NCBI GenBank assembly: GCA_022605955.1
Contig: JAKCOZ010000239.1
Span: 248,001 to 312,000, forward strand
DNA length: 64,000 nt
DNA from: Rallus limicola
Lineage: Eukaryota; Chordata; Aves; Gruiformes; Rallidae
Direction: 5' to 3'
Shown here: positions 62,968-64,000 of the stretch, piece by piece
How the letters are laid out: each line of letters begins with the position of its first letter
How positions within the stretch are numbered: position 1 is the first letter of the stretch
Notes under the pieces: generated by a model
What the model saw: the letters and a program-made list of their open reading frames with translations, nothing else
What the model was told of the DNA's origin: nothing
Databases searched by the model: none
Made by a program: the position numbers and the translations under genes

Positions 62968-64000
62968 GAAGCTAGGCATGAAAGGCATAGCTTGTCTGAA
63001 ACCTTATAACAGGACACACAAGCAGACCCTGTCACTTTGGCTCTCAGCCTTTTCCTTTGCCTGGAAAGAAGGAACATACCTGCTACCTCCTACGGTGCTT
63101 TTCTCGGCCCTAGCAGACTGCAGTTCAAAACATGCTAAACGTCCAGCAATAACTCCCAAAGTAAAGAAGCTAGGACTGAAAGGCATAGCTTGTCTGAAAC
63201 TTCCTAACAGGACACACAAGCAGACCCTGTCACTTTGGCTCTCAGCCTTTTCCTTTGCATGGAAAGAGGGAACATGCCTGGAACCTCCTACAGTGCTTTT
63301 CTCGGCCCTAGCAGACTGCAGTTCAAAACATGCTAAACGTCCAGCAATAACTCCCAAAGTAAAGAAGCTAGGCATGAAAGGCATAGCTTGTCTGAAACCT
63401 CCTAACAGGACACACAAGCAGACCCTGTAACTTTGGCTCTCAGCCTTTTCCTTTGCCTGGAAAGAAGGAACATACCTGATACCTCCTACAGTGCTTTTCT
63501 CGGCCCTAGCAGACTGCAGTTCAAAACATGCTAAACGTCCAGCAATAACTCCCAAAGTAAAGAAGCTAGGACTGAAAGGCATAGCTTGTCTGAAACCTCC
63601 TAACAGGACACACAAGCAGACCCTGTCACTTTGGCTCTCAGCCTTTTCCTTTGCCTGGAAAGAGGGAACATGCCTGGAAGCTCCTACGGTGCTTTTCTCG
63701 GCCCTAGCAGACTGCAGTTCAAAACATGCTAAACGTCCAGCAATAACTCCCAAAGTAAAGAAGCTAGGACTGAAAGGCATAGCTTGTCTGAAACCTCCTA
63801 ACAGGACACACAAGCAGACCCTGTCACTTTGGCTCTCAGCCTTTTCCTTTGCCTGGAAAGAGGGAACATGCCTGGAACCTCCTACGGTGCTTTTCTCGGC
63901 CCTAGCAGACTGCAGTTCAAAACATGCTAAACGTCCAGCAATAACTCCCAAAGTAAAGAAGCTAGGCATGAAAGGCATAGCTTGTCTGAAACCTCCTAAC
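62968..64000 (+). repeat. Right edge with more one-off variants
   Basis: Several changes seen nowhere else cluster here. A B box has the A-type CCTACGGTG near 63,090, and CTTCCTAAC occurs at 63,200. An A box with TTTGCATGG (near 63,258) and CCTACAGTG is followed by CTGTAAC at 63,429 (a second forward-frame stop) and CTGATACC near 63,478. A TTATAA copy at 63,004 precedes them. The last 300 bases return to common types. This may be an older or less homogenised block, possibly nearer an array edge, but the window ends too soon to tell. Confidence 0.6.

Larger units (their letters stand above)
1..64000 (+). repeat. 198-bp satellite DNA array filling the window
   Basis: The sequence is a head-to-tail tandem array of a 198-bp monomer, all in one orientation. 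It begins at a monomer start (GAAGCTAGG at base 1) and ends 43 bp into the 324th copy. Each monomer carries one CTGCAG (151-156, 349-354 and so on) and one CTCGGCC. The consensus is 97/198 GC, with C 56 and G 41, and has three CpGs. Copies differ by scattered substitutions. The only net length changes are three +1 insertions. Long-period similarity (5 to 37 monomers) shows higher-order repeat organisation like that of centromeric satellites such as alpha satellite. Nothing interrupts the array. I do not recognise the family, so species and chromosomal location remain open. Eukaryotic satellite identity is certain; centromeric role is inferred. Confidence 0.99.

Noticed and set aside
1..64000. 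CRISPR array
   Set aside because: The repeat is contiguous, with no unique spacers between short repeats. The 198-bp unit itself repeats end to end.
1..64000. Repeat-rich protein gene (mucin-like or surface antigen)
   Set aside because: No unique flanking domain, signal sequence or stop-bounded gene structure. Variation between monomer types is mostly amino-acid changing, and both strands are open.
1..64000. Transposable element insertions, LTRs or tRNA and rRNA genes
   Set aside because: The 198-bp phase is continuous across the window apart from three +1 changes, leaving no room for an inserted element or an RNA gene.
1..64000. Telomeric TTAGGG-type tracts or simple microsatellites
   Set aside because: None seen. 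The longest homopolymers are five bases, as in the 199-bp copies.

Overview
The whole window is one uninterrupted, head-to-tail satellite DNA array. The monomer is 198 bp, all copies lie in the same orientation, and the array runs off both ends. Counting from base 1 (a copy of GAAGCTAGG), base 63,958 starts the 324th copy. That distance equals 320 monomers of 198 bp plus three of 199 bp. I see no gene, RNA gene, transposon, unique spacer, inversion or telomeric repeat. The organism is certainly a eukaryote. The monomer is about 49% GC (97/198) but has only 3 CpGs where about 11.6 are expected from its base counts, which suggests a CpG-methylating genome, probably a vertebrate. I do not recognise the satellite family, and a centromeric or pericentromeric location is inference.

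Monomers differ by substitutions at a few sites. In monomer coordinates (1 = G of GAAGCTAGG) these are the junction 10-13, site 38-39, site 57, a 25-bp 'type box' at 103-127, and 165-166. The type box defines type A, A-prime, B and B-prime (the last carries TATAAAAG). An imperfect dyad at 81-104 and a degenerate CENP-B-box-like stretch at 88-106 sit at the left edge of the type box.

Layout: 1-7.1 kb is a mixed block with small shared cassettes. 7.1-29.5 kb is built from nested long duplications with periods of 37, 25, 12 and 31 monomers, including an abutting 6,138-bp tandem duplication at 17,227-29,502. 28.9-40 kb carries 26- and 23-monomer repeats. 40-62.6 kb is a distinct domain marked by a three-monomer 'Q cassette', by all three 199-bp monomers, and by 20-, 29-, 5- and 22-monomer repeats. 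63-64 kb has more one-off variants.

Very long open frames exist on both strands only because 198 is divisible by 3 and the monomer lacks stops in those frames. They are not annotated as genes. The biology visible here is array evolution: unequal exchange in register, cassette amplification and near-absence of indels. No multi-gene system is present.
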